Assembly: GCF_964048965.1 (NCBI RefSeq)
Contig: NZ_OZ040189.1
Coordinates: 3,352,501 to 3,416,500 of the forward strand
DNA: 64,000 bases
DNA from: Tenacibaculum sp. 190130A14a
GTDB lineage: Bacteria; Bacteroidota; Bacteroidia; Flavobacteriales; Flavobacteriaceae
Direction of reading: 5' to 3'
Part shown: piece after piece, positions 57,479-64,000 of the stretch
How positions within the stretch are numbered: the stretch's first letter is position 1
Layout of the letters: the number at the start of each line of letters is the position of its first letter
Program-made: the position numbers and the translations under genes
The notes under the pieces: model-generated
What the model saw: only the letters and a program-made list of their open reading frames with translations
Databases searched by the model: none
Told to the model about the DNA's origin: nothing

Positions 57479-58296
57479 ACTTGATCTATTCTTAATTGCA
57501 CATTATACACATCTTTAATTATAGTAGTCTCTAGTTTGTATGCATTAGCATACACCAAATCCAATCGTTTTATTAAATTTTGCAAGCCAACACCTCCTTC
57601 TTCTGCTTTCATTTCTGCGTCAAAGTTATTTTCAACTTCAAAATAAACTTTGCTCTTTTTAGCCTGCAACTTTATATACACATATGCATTTTCTCTAAGG
57701 TTCTCTACACCGTGTTTAAAAGCATTTTCTACTAAGTTAATAAACAACAATGGCATTAACTGCAAACTTTCGTCTTCTACCTCAACTTTAAAATCTATTT
57801 TCAATTCTTTATAGTACCTCAACCTTTGAAGGCTTATAAAGTTTTCAATAAAATTAACTTCTTCTTTTAAACTCACATAATCGCTCTCCCCTTTATAAAT
57901 GCTATAACGCATCATTTCAGATAATTCCAATACAATTTTCTTTGCTTTAGATGCATCCTTATCTATTGACCCATATAAATTGTTCAACATATTAAAGAAA
58001 AAATGCGGACTCACTTGAGCTTTCAAGTACTTCAATTCATTTTTTAGTTTTTCATTTCTAAGATTTAAAACATGTTTTATTTCTGTTAGTGCCCAACTTC
58101 CTCCAAGAACAAGTAATGTTCCATAATATAAAATTATCAATACGCTATATACCGAAGGAAAATCAATTAATAACACCACATTATCTTTTCCTAAGACTAT
58201 TGTTTCATAGGCAACAATTAAAACAGGAACTAATACAGATATTCCTATAATATATTTTAAAACCTTTTTATGTTTTTTACTTCTAATTAATTTCAT
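57475..58296 (-). CDS. LytS-type sensor histidine kinase, system 1
   Basis: 273 residues from ATG 58296 (MKLIRSKKHKK); a frame extension of 5 codons upstream is less likely. Two membrane segments (about 13-32 and 43-65) precede a coiled linker and the His_kinase domain, with phosphoacceptor His98 in QVSPHFFFNMLNNL. A HATPase domain follows (LVENAFKHG N-box, GGVGLQNL glycine loop). There is almost no periplasmic domain, so it probably senses a membrane or cytoplasmic cue. It is the first gene of a two-gene operon. Confidence 0.92.
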   Translation of the reverse strand: MKLIRSKKHKKVLKYIIGISVLVPVLIVAYETIVLGKDNVVLLIDFPSVYSVLIILYYGTLLVLGGSWALTEIKHVLNLRNEKLKNELKYLKAQVSPHFFFNMLNNLYGSIDKDASKAKKIVLELSEMMRYSIYKGESDYVSLKEEVNFIENFISLQRLRYYKELKIDFKVEVEDESLQLMPLLFINLVENAFKHGVENLRENAYVYIKLQAKKSKVYFEVENNFDAEMKAEEGGVGLQNLIKRLDLVYANAYKLETTIIKDVYNVQLRIDQV

Positions 58297-58471
58297 GAAG
58301 TAAATGTACACTTCCTTTTGCTTTTACTAATATTATCTTGTCAAACTAACTAAAATTGAGGTTATACGATTCCATAAGTGTGATAAACGAACTAGCTCTT
58401 ATAAAAAGTGTCTTTTATCATCATACTACTTCAACACATCCCTAAAAATTTAATTAGACCATCTCTATTTA

Positions 58472-58479
58472 TAGGTTTG
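58472..58479 (+). promoter_or_regulatory. -7 box for the PPP-like phosphoesterase gene
   Basis: TAGGTTTG, exact match, with TTT about 20 bases upstream and a leader of about 22 bases to ATG 58508. Confidence 0.45.
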
Positions 58480-58507
58480 TCTCATCAAATCTTAATACTC
58501 AGAACTA

Positions 58508-59680
58508 ATGAAAAAAAGAATTCTTAGATACCTTAAACATATTTTTGGAACTATTACCGTTTTAGTTATAACCGGCATTTGTGCACTACTTTATCTAAAC
58601 GGAAGTTTGAATTACGGCCAAAACTCAAAAAGTTATGATCTTTCTCATGAAGGCCCGTATGTGTTTTATGAAAACGACAGCCTTCTAACTATAAACTATG
58701 TAAAAGGAAATAGACACGATGGCTTTTATGTTGACACAAAACATCATACTTTAAAGCAACTTATTTCAGGAACTTGTTTTTTCCCTCTTGATTCTACCTC
58801 TTTTACATTTCCTTTAAAATCTAATTTTCAAACTCCAAAAGCTATTTATAATGATGGAAATAAAATTTTAGCTATTTCTGATATTGAAAGTAAATACAAA
58901 ACATTTCGCGACTTCTTAATTAGCAATCAAGTTATAGACAAAGAACTTAATTGGACTTTTGGCAAAGGACATTTAGTTCTAGTAGGTGATTTTGTAGACA
59001 GAGGTTTTTCTACCACCCAAGTTCTTTGGTTTATTTATAAGCTAGAACAAGAAGCGAAAAAACATGGTGGAAATGTTCATTTTATACTAGGAAACCACGA
59101 GTTAAAGAACCTTCAAGGACAATACAAATCTGCTGAGCAAAAATATTATGCAATTGCTTCTATTTTAGGGAAACAACAGTATAATTTATATGATCAAAAT
59201 TCTTTCTTAGGTAAATGGATGGCTTCTAAAAACACCATCGAACTTATCAATGGTATTCTTTTTACTCATGGAGGAATTCATCCTGAAATTACTGAATCAA
59301 ATCTTACTTTGCAGGATTTGAATCGAATCAATAGAGAAAATTATTACAACAGATATTTTCCAAAACCAGAAAAAAACATCATACAAACAGTTCTTTCTAC
59401 TAAAAAAGGAATTTGTTGGTATAGAGGTTATTTTAGAGATAATTTATCTCAAGAAGAAGTGGAAAAAGGAATTGAAAAATTTAATGCAAAAACTATTGTT
59501 GTTGGACATACAATTCAATCTAAAGTAAAGAAATACTACAATGGAAAAGTACTTGCAATTGATGTAAAACACCCAGATGATTACTCAAGCAGTTGGCCCA
59601 ACAAAAAATCGGAAGGTTTGTTAATTGAAAACAACAATTTCTTTAGAACATTTTACAACGGAACTAAAGAAAAATTATAA
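58508..59680 (+). CDS. PPP-like metallophosphoesterase, membrane anchored
   Basis: 390 residues with an N-terminal membrane segment (about 12-31). The calcineurin-like core starts near 115: AISDIES, then GDFVDRGFSTTQVLWF around 160, the GNHELKNL motif near 195, FTHGGIHPEI near 255 and VVGHTIQSKV near 335. These match PPP-type phosphatases (GDxVDRG, GNHE). The usual first motif GDxHG is replaced by SDIES, so one metal-ligand His is Glu. The catalytic domain would face the periplasm. Substrate unknown. Confidence 0.85.
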   Translation: MKKRILRYLKHIFGTITVLVITGICALLYLNGSLNYGQNSKSYDLSHEGPYVFYENDSLLTINYVKGNRHDGFYVDTKHHTLKQLISGTCFFPLDSTSFTFPLKSNFQTPKAIYNDGNKILAISDIESKYKTFRDFLISNQVIDKELNWTFGKGHLVLVGDFVDRGFSTTQVLWFIYKLEQEAKKHGGNVHFILGNHELKNLQGQYKSAEQKYYAIASILGKQQYNLYDQNSFLGKWMASKNTIELINGILFTHGGIHPEITESNLTLQDLNRINRENYYNRYFPKPEKNIIQTVLSTKKGICWYRGYFRDNLSQEEVEKGIEKFNAKTIVVGHTIQSKVKKYYNGKVLAIDVKHPDDYSSSWPNKKSEGLLIENNNFFRTFYNGTKEKL

Positions 59681-59682
59681 TT

Positions 59683-59748
59683 ATGGTAAGTGTAATCATT
59701 TTAATAGTATCCAACACCCTAATCGTTTTAATAAAAGAGCTTTTATAA
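59683..59748 (+). CDS. Possible 21-residue hydrophobic peptide
   Basis: ATG 59683 follows the phosphoesterase stop codon after 2 bases and encodes MVSVIILIVSNTLIVLIKEL plus a final Leu, a single membrane-helix-like peptide. The stop codon lies inside the transcript's terminator hairpin (59732-59760). It is too short to judge from sequence alone; it could be chance. Confidence 0.25.
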   Translation: MVSVIILIVSNTLIVLIKELL

Positions 59749-59760
59749 GCTCTTTTATTC
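59732..59760. terminator. Terminator between phosphoesterase and carbonic-anhydrase-like genes
   Basis: TAAAAGAGCTT/AAGCTCTTTTA 11-bp stem, 4-base loop; reads on both strands and overlaps the stop codon of the leftward gene. Confidence 0.85.
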
Positions 59761-60270
59761 TTTAAACCAACCAGAATATTTCACATAATTGTTAGCTATA
59801 CGGTCAATTTCTCCTGAAATAAGTTCTTGAGATATATCTTTCACCTTTTTTGCAGGCACCCCAGCATAAATGCTTCCGCTTTCAACCTTCGTATTTTTAG
59901 TTACTACTGCTCCGGCTGCTATGATTGAATTGGATTCAACCACACAATCGTCCATAATAATACTTCCCATTCCTACCAATACGTTGTCGTGAATAGTACA
60001 ACCATGTACTATAGCATTATGCCCTATAGACACATTGTTTCCTATGGTGGTTGGTGACTTTTGATAGGTAGCATGTATTACTGCACCATCTTGTACATTT
60101 ACCTTATCTCCCATTTTAATATAGTGCACATCTCCACGAATTACAGCATTAAACCACACACTACACTCCTTACCCATACTTACTTCTCCTACAATAGTTG
60201 CATTTTCTGCAACATAACAATCTTCTGGTATTTGCGGACTCTTTCCGTTTACTGGTTTTATTATTGGCAT
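59755..60270 (-). CDS. Gamma carbonic anhydrase-like (YrdA/PaaY-type) protein
   Basis: 171 residues. It is a left-handed beta-helix of hexapeptide repeats (ATIVGEV, VIRGDV, VSIGHNAIVHGCTIHDNVLVGMGSIIMDDCVV, SIIAAGAVVTKN). The three zinc ligands of gamma carbonic anhydrases are in place: His66 (IHATYQ), His84 and His89. Short family members may or may not have anhydrase activity, and PaaY-type proteins act on CoA thioesters. It starts 6 bases downstream of the LytTR regulator's stop, so it is part of the system-2 operon. Confidence 0.93.
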   Translation of the reverse strand: MPIIKPVNGKSPQIPEDCYVAENATIVGEVSMGKECSVWFNAVIRGDVHYIKMGDKVNVQDGAVIHATYQKSPTTIGNNVSIGHNAIVHGCTIHDNVLVGMGSIIMDDCVVESNSIIAAGAVVTKNTKVESGSIYAGVPAKKVKDISQELISGEIDRIANNYVKYSGWFKE

Positions 60271-60276
60271 AAAATA

Positions 60277-61008
60277 TTATTTAAAATACGATAGCAAATT
60301 AGCTTTTTTTGATGAAGAAACTACGATTTCTTTTCCATTAGATAAAACAACACTTCCACCTTTTCCTTTTTTGTATTTGACTATTTCATTAACGTTGACC
60401 AAAAACGATTTATGTACACGTACAAACGATGATTCTTTTAAAATATCCTCAAAATATTTTAATGTTTTACTCACAAGTTTTTTAGAGTTTTCAAAATAGA
60501 CTTCGGTATAATTATCATCGGCTTTACAAAAAAGAATATCGTTGGTATTTACTACTTCGAAACCATCTTGTAACGGAATGGTTATTTTTCCGTTTACACT
60601 ATTGGTTTTTGGTGTTAAAATTGAGCTTTCTAAAGCCACTTCTTTTTCTTTTATTTCATGCACTAAATTCACTGCTTTGATCAACTCATCTATAGAAATT
60701 GGTTTTAATAAATAATAAGTAGCTTGGGTATTTAAAGCTTCAATAGCGTAATGATCATAAGCTGTTACAAAAATTACTTCAAAGGTTCTGTTTTCAATTT
60801 TTTCTAACAAATCAAAGGCATTCCCAAAAGGCATTTCAACATCTAAAAAAACCAGATCCAAATCATATTTATTTATCAATTCTTCTCCTTCTTTTATATT
60901 ACTTGCCTCTCCCAACAATTCTATATTAGGACAATATTTAGAAATATAATTTCGTAAAATATCTCTACTAATTGCTTCATCTTCTACAATGATTGTTTTT
61001 AACTTCAT
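60277..61008 (-). CDS. LytTR-family response regulator, system 2
   Basis: 243 residues. The receiver domain has Glu9/Asp10/Glu11 and phosphoacceptor Asp56 in LVFLDVEMPFGNA. The LytTR domain spans about 140-243 (ITIPLQDGFEVVNTNDILFCKADDNYTEVYF, LKESSFVRVHKSFLVNVNEIVKYKKGKGGSVVLSNGKEIVVSSSKK). It is 3 bases downstream of its kinase gene. The TTTACTCA repeats of 21-bp period at 63324-63373, upstream of this operon and of the VWA gene, have the geometry of a LytTR operator and make it the likely ligand. Confidence 0.95.
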   Translation of the reverse strand: MKLKTIIVEDEAISRDILRNYISKYCPNIELLGEASNIKEGEELINKYDLDLVFLDVEMPFGNAFDLLEKIENRTFEVIFVTAYDHYAIEALNTQATYYLLKPISIDELIKAVNLVHEIKEKEVALESSILTPKTNSVNGKITIPLQDGFEVVNTNDILFCKADDNYTEVYFENSKKLVSKTLKYFEDILKESSFVRVHKSFLVNVNEIVKYKKGKGGSVVLSNGKEIVVSSSKKANLLSYFK

Positions 61009-61011
61009 AGC

Positions 61012-63231
61012 TTAATCTTTCTTTAATATTAGTTCTACTTTCGTTCCGCTTCCATCTTCATGAACATCACTCACCTTCACGGCTATCTTATCTTGATACA
61101 TATCATTTAAAATAGAAATTCTATTTTGAATTGTACTCATTCCTTTAGATTTCTGTTTTAACTGATTTTTTGTTTTTAATTCTTTAGATTTTTTTCTTCC
61201 AACACCATCATCTACTATTAAAATCTTTATCAAGTCATCACTTTCTTGATTCATCGAAATATGTAGGTTTCCTTTTTCTTTCTTATAACGCAATCCGTGC
61301 CAAATAGCATTTTCTATATACGGTTGTAATAACATGGGTGGAATAGAATACTCTTCTAATCGAATTTGTTCATCTATGTTTATAGTATAATCAAACTTAT
61401 CTTTAAAGCGATTATGTTCTAACTTTACATACAATTCTAACAAATCAATTTCTTTAGAAAGCGGAATAAAATCTTCATCTGAATTTTCTAACACCGATCT
61501 CATTAACACTGAAAACTCCGATAAATACCTATTGGCACTTCGTTCATCATTTACGGCAATAAAACTATTCACTGAGTTAAGCGCATTAAATATAAAATGT
61601 GGATTCATCTGAGACCTCATCGATTTTAATGCTAATAAATTATTTGCTAGTTTCTGTTGTCTGTTGGTTCTAAACATCAAATACGCCAGCAACACCATTA
61701 ACAACATTCCGCCTATTAAGGAATAAATAATGTATTCCTGACGTTTATTACTTTCTTCTACTAATTGCTGATCTTTATACGCTAAATCTACTTTTGTATC
61801 TGCCAGCTCTTTATCTTTTTCTAAACTTTTTATTCTACTCTGATTCTCTGCAATACGTCTTCCAAAACGTTTCAATTGTTGTATTTCCTGTTCTTTTCTT
61901 GAATAGAGTGTATCTACCAATTGCACATAATCTTGATAAGATTTTAAGGCTTCAGAATAGGCTCCTACAGTTTCTAAGGCTTCCGATAACTTACGAGTAG
62001 CGTCTTTTTGCACAATAAGATCTTCATTTTCATCTGCCTCTTCAATACTCTTTTTTAAATAAGGAATTGCTTCATTATACTCTTCTTTTAAAATATATGC
62101 GTTTCCTATTTTATAGTTTATTTTTTGCGAGGTTATAGAGTCTACCAACGATTCTTTATCTTCTGTTTCTATGGTAATGCTGTTGGCTTCTTTTAAGCTT
62201 TCTTTTCTTAAATCAATCTCGTCATCATATCTTCTAGCAGTGTTGTAATAGTCTGCTACCTTTTGTTGTTGATTCAATGATCTTCGTACGTTTTCTTTAA
62301 AAGCTAAGTCTAAAGAATTTTTAAACAAGGAATCTGCTTTGGTCGTTTCTCCAAGTTTAGCATAGGTTTCTGCTAATTTGGAATTTAAATCTGTTATTTT
62401 CGATTGTAAAGATCTTGTTTTAGCAATTTTTAAAGCAGCTTCATAATGTTCTTTGGCCTTCCTAAATTCAGTTAAGTTCATACTAACATCTCCTAATCCT
62501 TCCAAAACAAGTAATCGATCGTATGTACTTAACTTTCCTTTTAAAGCTTTTGTATAACTTCGTTTAGCATCTCCGTTTTTTAAAGCCAATAATTGCGTTT
62601 TCGCTAGTAACAGTTGTACTTTGTTATCATACACTTCTTTTAACGATGCTTTAAAGTTCTCTATAGCCAAATCGTATTGTTTCCAATAAGTGTATATCTC
62701 TGCAAGCTCTTTAAACGAAACTGCTCTTCTTCGTTTGGTTTGACTTTCATCTAACATTTTCTCAACAAACGTTAAACTCTTATCCAAGTTTTTCTCTTTA
62801 TGAAACTTTACAGAGTCGTAATAAACATTAAAAGCATCGGAAGCTTTTTTACTTTTAGAAGGTTTGTTCCTAGGGCTTGATAATTTTTTAAGACTGTATT
62901 TTGACTTTTTATCTTCAATTCCTTCTACCGATATTTTTATATCTTCATTATCCTTTATAACATAATACACTGTATCAAAATCTGGATGCGTAACAATTAA
63001 TTCGTCGTTTGCTCTTGCCTTTATAATATATCGATCTTTCAAACTAGAAAACAAAAAGAGTTTCCCATTTACAGATACATTGGCGTTTTTAATTGGAAGG
63101 TTTGTATTCTCATCAATCACCTTCACTTTTATACTAAACACTCTCTCTGAACTACTTTCTTCTTGTGCCCAAATTGAAGATTGACTCCCTAATAACAAAA
63201 CTACTAGTATGTATAAAAATCTCTTCATCAT
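61012..63231 (-). CDS. TPR-containing LytS-type sensor histidine kinase, system 2
   Basis: 739 residues with a signal peptide (ends SSIWAQ, about 23). A carboxypeptidase-regulatory-like beta domain (about 30-110) is followed by about seven TPR units (about 125-440), a coiled coil (450-490), a membrane segment (about 503-523), and a LytS-type kinase with His545 in SQMNPHFIFNALNSVN. The HATPase N-box is YIENAIWHGL. The periplasmic TPR array is the presumed sensor, probably of a protein or peptidoglycan-derived cue. It is the first gene of the operon with the LytTR regulator and the gamma-carbonic-anhydrase-like gene. Confidence 0.93.
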   Translation of the reverse strand: MMKRFLYILVVLLLGSQSSIWAQEESSSERVFSIKVKVIDENTNLPIKNANVSVNGKLFLFSSLKDRYIIKARANDELIVTHPDFDTVYYVIKDNEDIKISVEGIEDKKSKYSLKKLSSPRNKPSKSKKASDAFNVYYDSVKFHKEKNLDKSLTFVEKMLDESQTKRRRAVSFKELAEIYTYWKQYDLAIENFKASLKEVYDNKVQLLLAKTQLLALKNGDAKRSYTKALKGKLSTYDRLLVLEGLGDVSMNLTEFRKAKEHYEAALKIAKTRSLQSKITDLNSKLAETYAKLGETTKADSLFKNSLDLAFKENVRRSLNQQQKVADYYNTARRYDDEIDLRKESLKEANSITIETEDKESLVDSITSQKINYKIGNAYILKEEYNEAIPYLKKSIEEADENEDLIVQKDATRKLSEALETVGAYSEALKSYQDYVQLVDTLYSRKEQEIQQLKRFGRRIAENQSRIKSLEKDKELADTKVDLAYKDQQLVEESNKRQEYIIYSLIGGMLLMVLLAYLMFRTNRQQKLANNLLALKSMRSQMNPHFIFNALNSVNSFIAVNDERSANRYLSEFSVLMRSVLENSDEDFIPLSKEIDLLELYVKLEHNRFKDKFDYTINIDEQIRLEEYSIPPMLLQPYIENAIWHGLRYKKEKGNLHISMNQESDDLIKILIVDDGVGRKKSKELKTKNQLKQKSKGMSTIQNRISILNDMYQDKIAVKVSDVHEDGSGTKVELILKKD

Positions 63232-63323
63232 TTTATTTTATTCATGTAAACATACACACAAAAAATCGGTTCAAAAAATGCAACTATCTGTAAAAGCCTA
63301 TACTTTACAACAAAAAACAACAC

Positions 63324-63373
63324 TTTACTCATTTTTACATCCTGTTTACTCACTCAATTGTTCTGTTTACTCA
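63324..63373. repeat. Triple TTTACTCA direct repeat, 21-bp period
   Basis: TTTACTCA at 63324, 63345 and 63366, exactly 21 bp apart (two helical turns). The last three bases of the first two units are also shared (CTG). A partial TTTACaaC lies at 63304, 20 bp before the first unit. Direct repeats of 8-9 bp with 12-13-bp spacers are the known target geometry of LytTR regulators (AgrA, AlgR, YehT/BtsR). Confidence 0.7.
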
Positions 63374-63403
63374 TTCTTGGTTTTTTTAGAAAAAGGTTGG
63401 CCC

Positions 63404-63411
63404 TAGTTTTG
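63404..63411 (+). promoter_or_regulatory. Candidate -7 box of the VWA gene
   Basis: TAGTTTTG, exact TAnnTTTG, 30 bases after the last TTTACTCA repeat. A TTG lies 24 bases upstream, longer than the usual spacing, as expected of a promoter that needs an activator. It would give a leader of about 107 bases. Confidence 0.45.
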
Positions 63412-63523
63412 ATAATGTAATACAAAATGTAAGTCAAGAAATTATAAACACTTGCATGTAGTATTTGAAATTAATTAAATCATACCAAGCTTTTAATTAA
63501 ACAATAATTAAAAACCAAAAATT

Positions 63524-64000
63524 ATGAAAAATCATGTTTTAAAATTCAGTTTTCTATTTGCGTTCCTTATTTCTTTAGGAAGTTTTGCAAATACTCAGCC
63601 AATAAAAACGGTTAAAAAGCAAACTATTAAAGTAGCCTTATTATTAGATACAAGTAATAGTATGGATGGTTTAATAAACCAAGCAAAATCACAATTATGG
63701 GATATTGTAAACGAGCTATCATATGCAAAGTGCAATGGTATAAATCCGAATTTAAAAATTGCTTTGTATGAATACGGAAACGATCGTTTGTCATCGAGAG
63801 AAGGGTACATTCGTCAGGTATTACAGTTTACAAGCGATTTAGACGAAATTTCTGAACGTTTATTTTCTTTAACTACCAATGGTGGAAGCGAGTTTTGCGG
63901 ACAAGTAATTCAAACTTCATTAAATGAATTAGAATGGGGTAAAAACGAACGTGATTTAAAAATGATTTTTATTGCTGGTAACGAACCATTTACGCAAGGA
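63524..64000 (+). CDS. Secreted VWA-domain protein, 3' end cut by the window edge
   Basis: 159 codons are visible. A signal peptide ends near residue 23 (GSFANT). A von Willebrand A domain starts at KVALLLDTSNSMDGL, with the MIDAS residues Asp42, Ser44 and Ser46, followed by the amphipathic QAKSQLWDIVNEL helix and the LKIALYEYGND strand. The lower MIDAS Thr/Asp region (TTNGGSEFCG, MIFIAGNEPFT) is beginning when the window ends. Such proteins bind divalent cations and partner proteins on the outside of the cell. It lies opposite the LytTR system 2 operon, behind the repeat array. Confidence 0.85.
   Translation, partial: MKNHVLKFSFLFAFLISLGSFANTQPIKTVKKQTIKVALLLDTSNSMDGLINQAKSQLWDIVNELSYAKCNGINPNLKIALYEYGNDRLSSREGYIRQVLQFTSDLDEISERLFSLTTNGGSEFCGQVIQTSLNELEWGKNERDLKMIFIAGNEPFTQG

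Noticed and set aside
58376..58411. Two AAGTGT hexamers upstream of LytTR system 1 as a LytTR site
   Set aside because: Spacing is 30 bp, not about 21, and the flanks do not match.

Overview
The window looks like a chromosomal segment from a marine-type member of the Flavobacteriaceae (Bacteroidota), perhaps close to Tenacibaculum or Polaribacter. The grounds are low GC by eye (about one third), a C-terminal type IX secretion sorting domain on a giant secreted protein, many short Bacteroidota-style lipoprotein signals, weak or absent Shine-Dalgarno sequences, and recurring TAnnTTTG promoter boxes, some with a TTG element 19-21 bases upstream. I see no rRNA, insertion sequence, CRISPR array, integrase or obvious prophage. 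Genus-level placement is inference.

Layout. 1-11.4 kb: a 5'-truncated zinc metalloprotease, a CocE-type lipoprotein hydrolase, a zinc-ribbon membrane protein, two unrecognised small proteins (5461-6642), aat with an AtoE-type transporter, a COG2509 flavoprotein, a DedA-like membrane protein and a half-length DUF1456 protein. 11.6-24.8 kb: an accessory locus with a four-gene leftward operon (two duplicated fibre-like proteins, a small secreted protein and a 2917-residue LamG/T9SS protein). It faces two paralogous Crp/Fnr-type regulator genes across a 540-base region holding a 17-bp-period operator-like array and a 22-bp dyad. 24.9-37.8 kb is mostly housekeeping: DUF3127, flavin reductase, histidine kinase, HIT protein, greA, a Rieske-like lipoprotein, purK-purE, M3 peptidase, glycosyltransferase, haem-binding protein and lpdA. 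37.9-40.4 kb: an intradiol-dioxygenase-like lipoprotein, an AraC regulator, a phosphoesterase and a phage-type small membrane protein.

40.5-48.1 kb: a leftward envelope operon (coaX, outer-membrane protein, TPR protein, lptC, small membrane protein, CNNM/CBS protein) followed by a PpiD-like chaperone. 48.2-48.4 kb: two identical tRNA-Phe genes. 48.4-55.1 kb: a sensor kinase/NarL-type regulator pair facing a lipoprotein gene and a two-gene operon. Two nearly identical 17-bp palindromes sit at the same distance from the -7 boxes of the two rightward promoters, which suggests one small regulon. 55.2-64 kb: an EEP-family hydrolase, a Spy/CpxP-like protein, two LytS/LytTR two-component systems, a PPP-like phosphoesterase, a gamma-carbonic-anhydrase-like protein and the start of a VWA-domain gene. 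Three TTTACTCA repeats at exact 21-bp period lie between the second LytTR system and the VWA gene, as expected of a LytTR operator.

The best candidates for undescribed biology are the fibre/LamG locus with its Crp/Fnr pair and operator array, the matched-palindrome regulon around 52-53 kb, the LytTR repeat/VWA promoter, and the unrecognised pair at 5461-6642.
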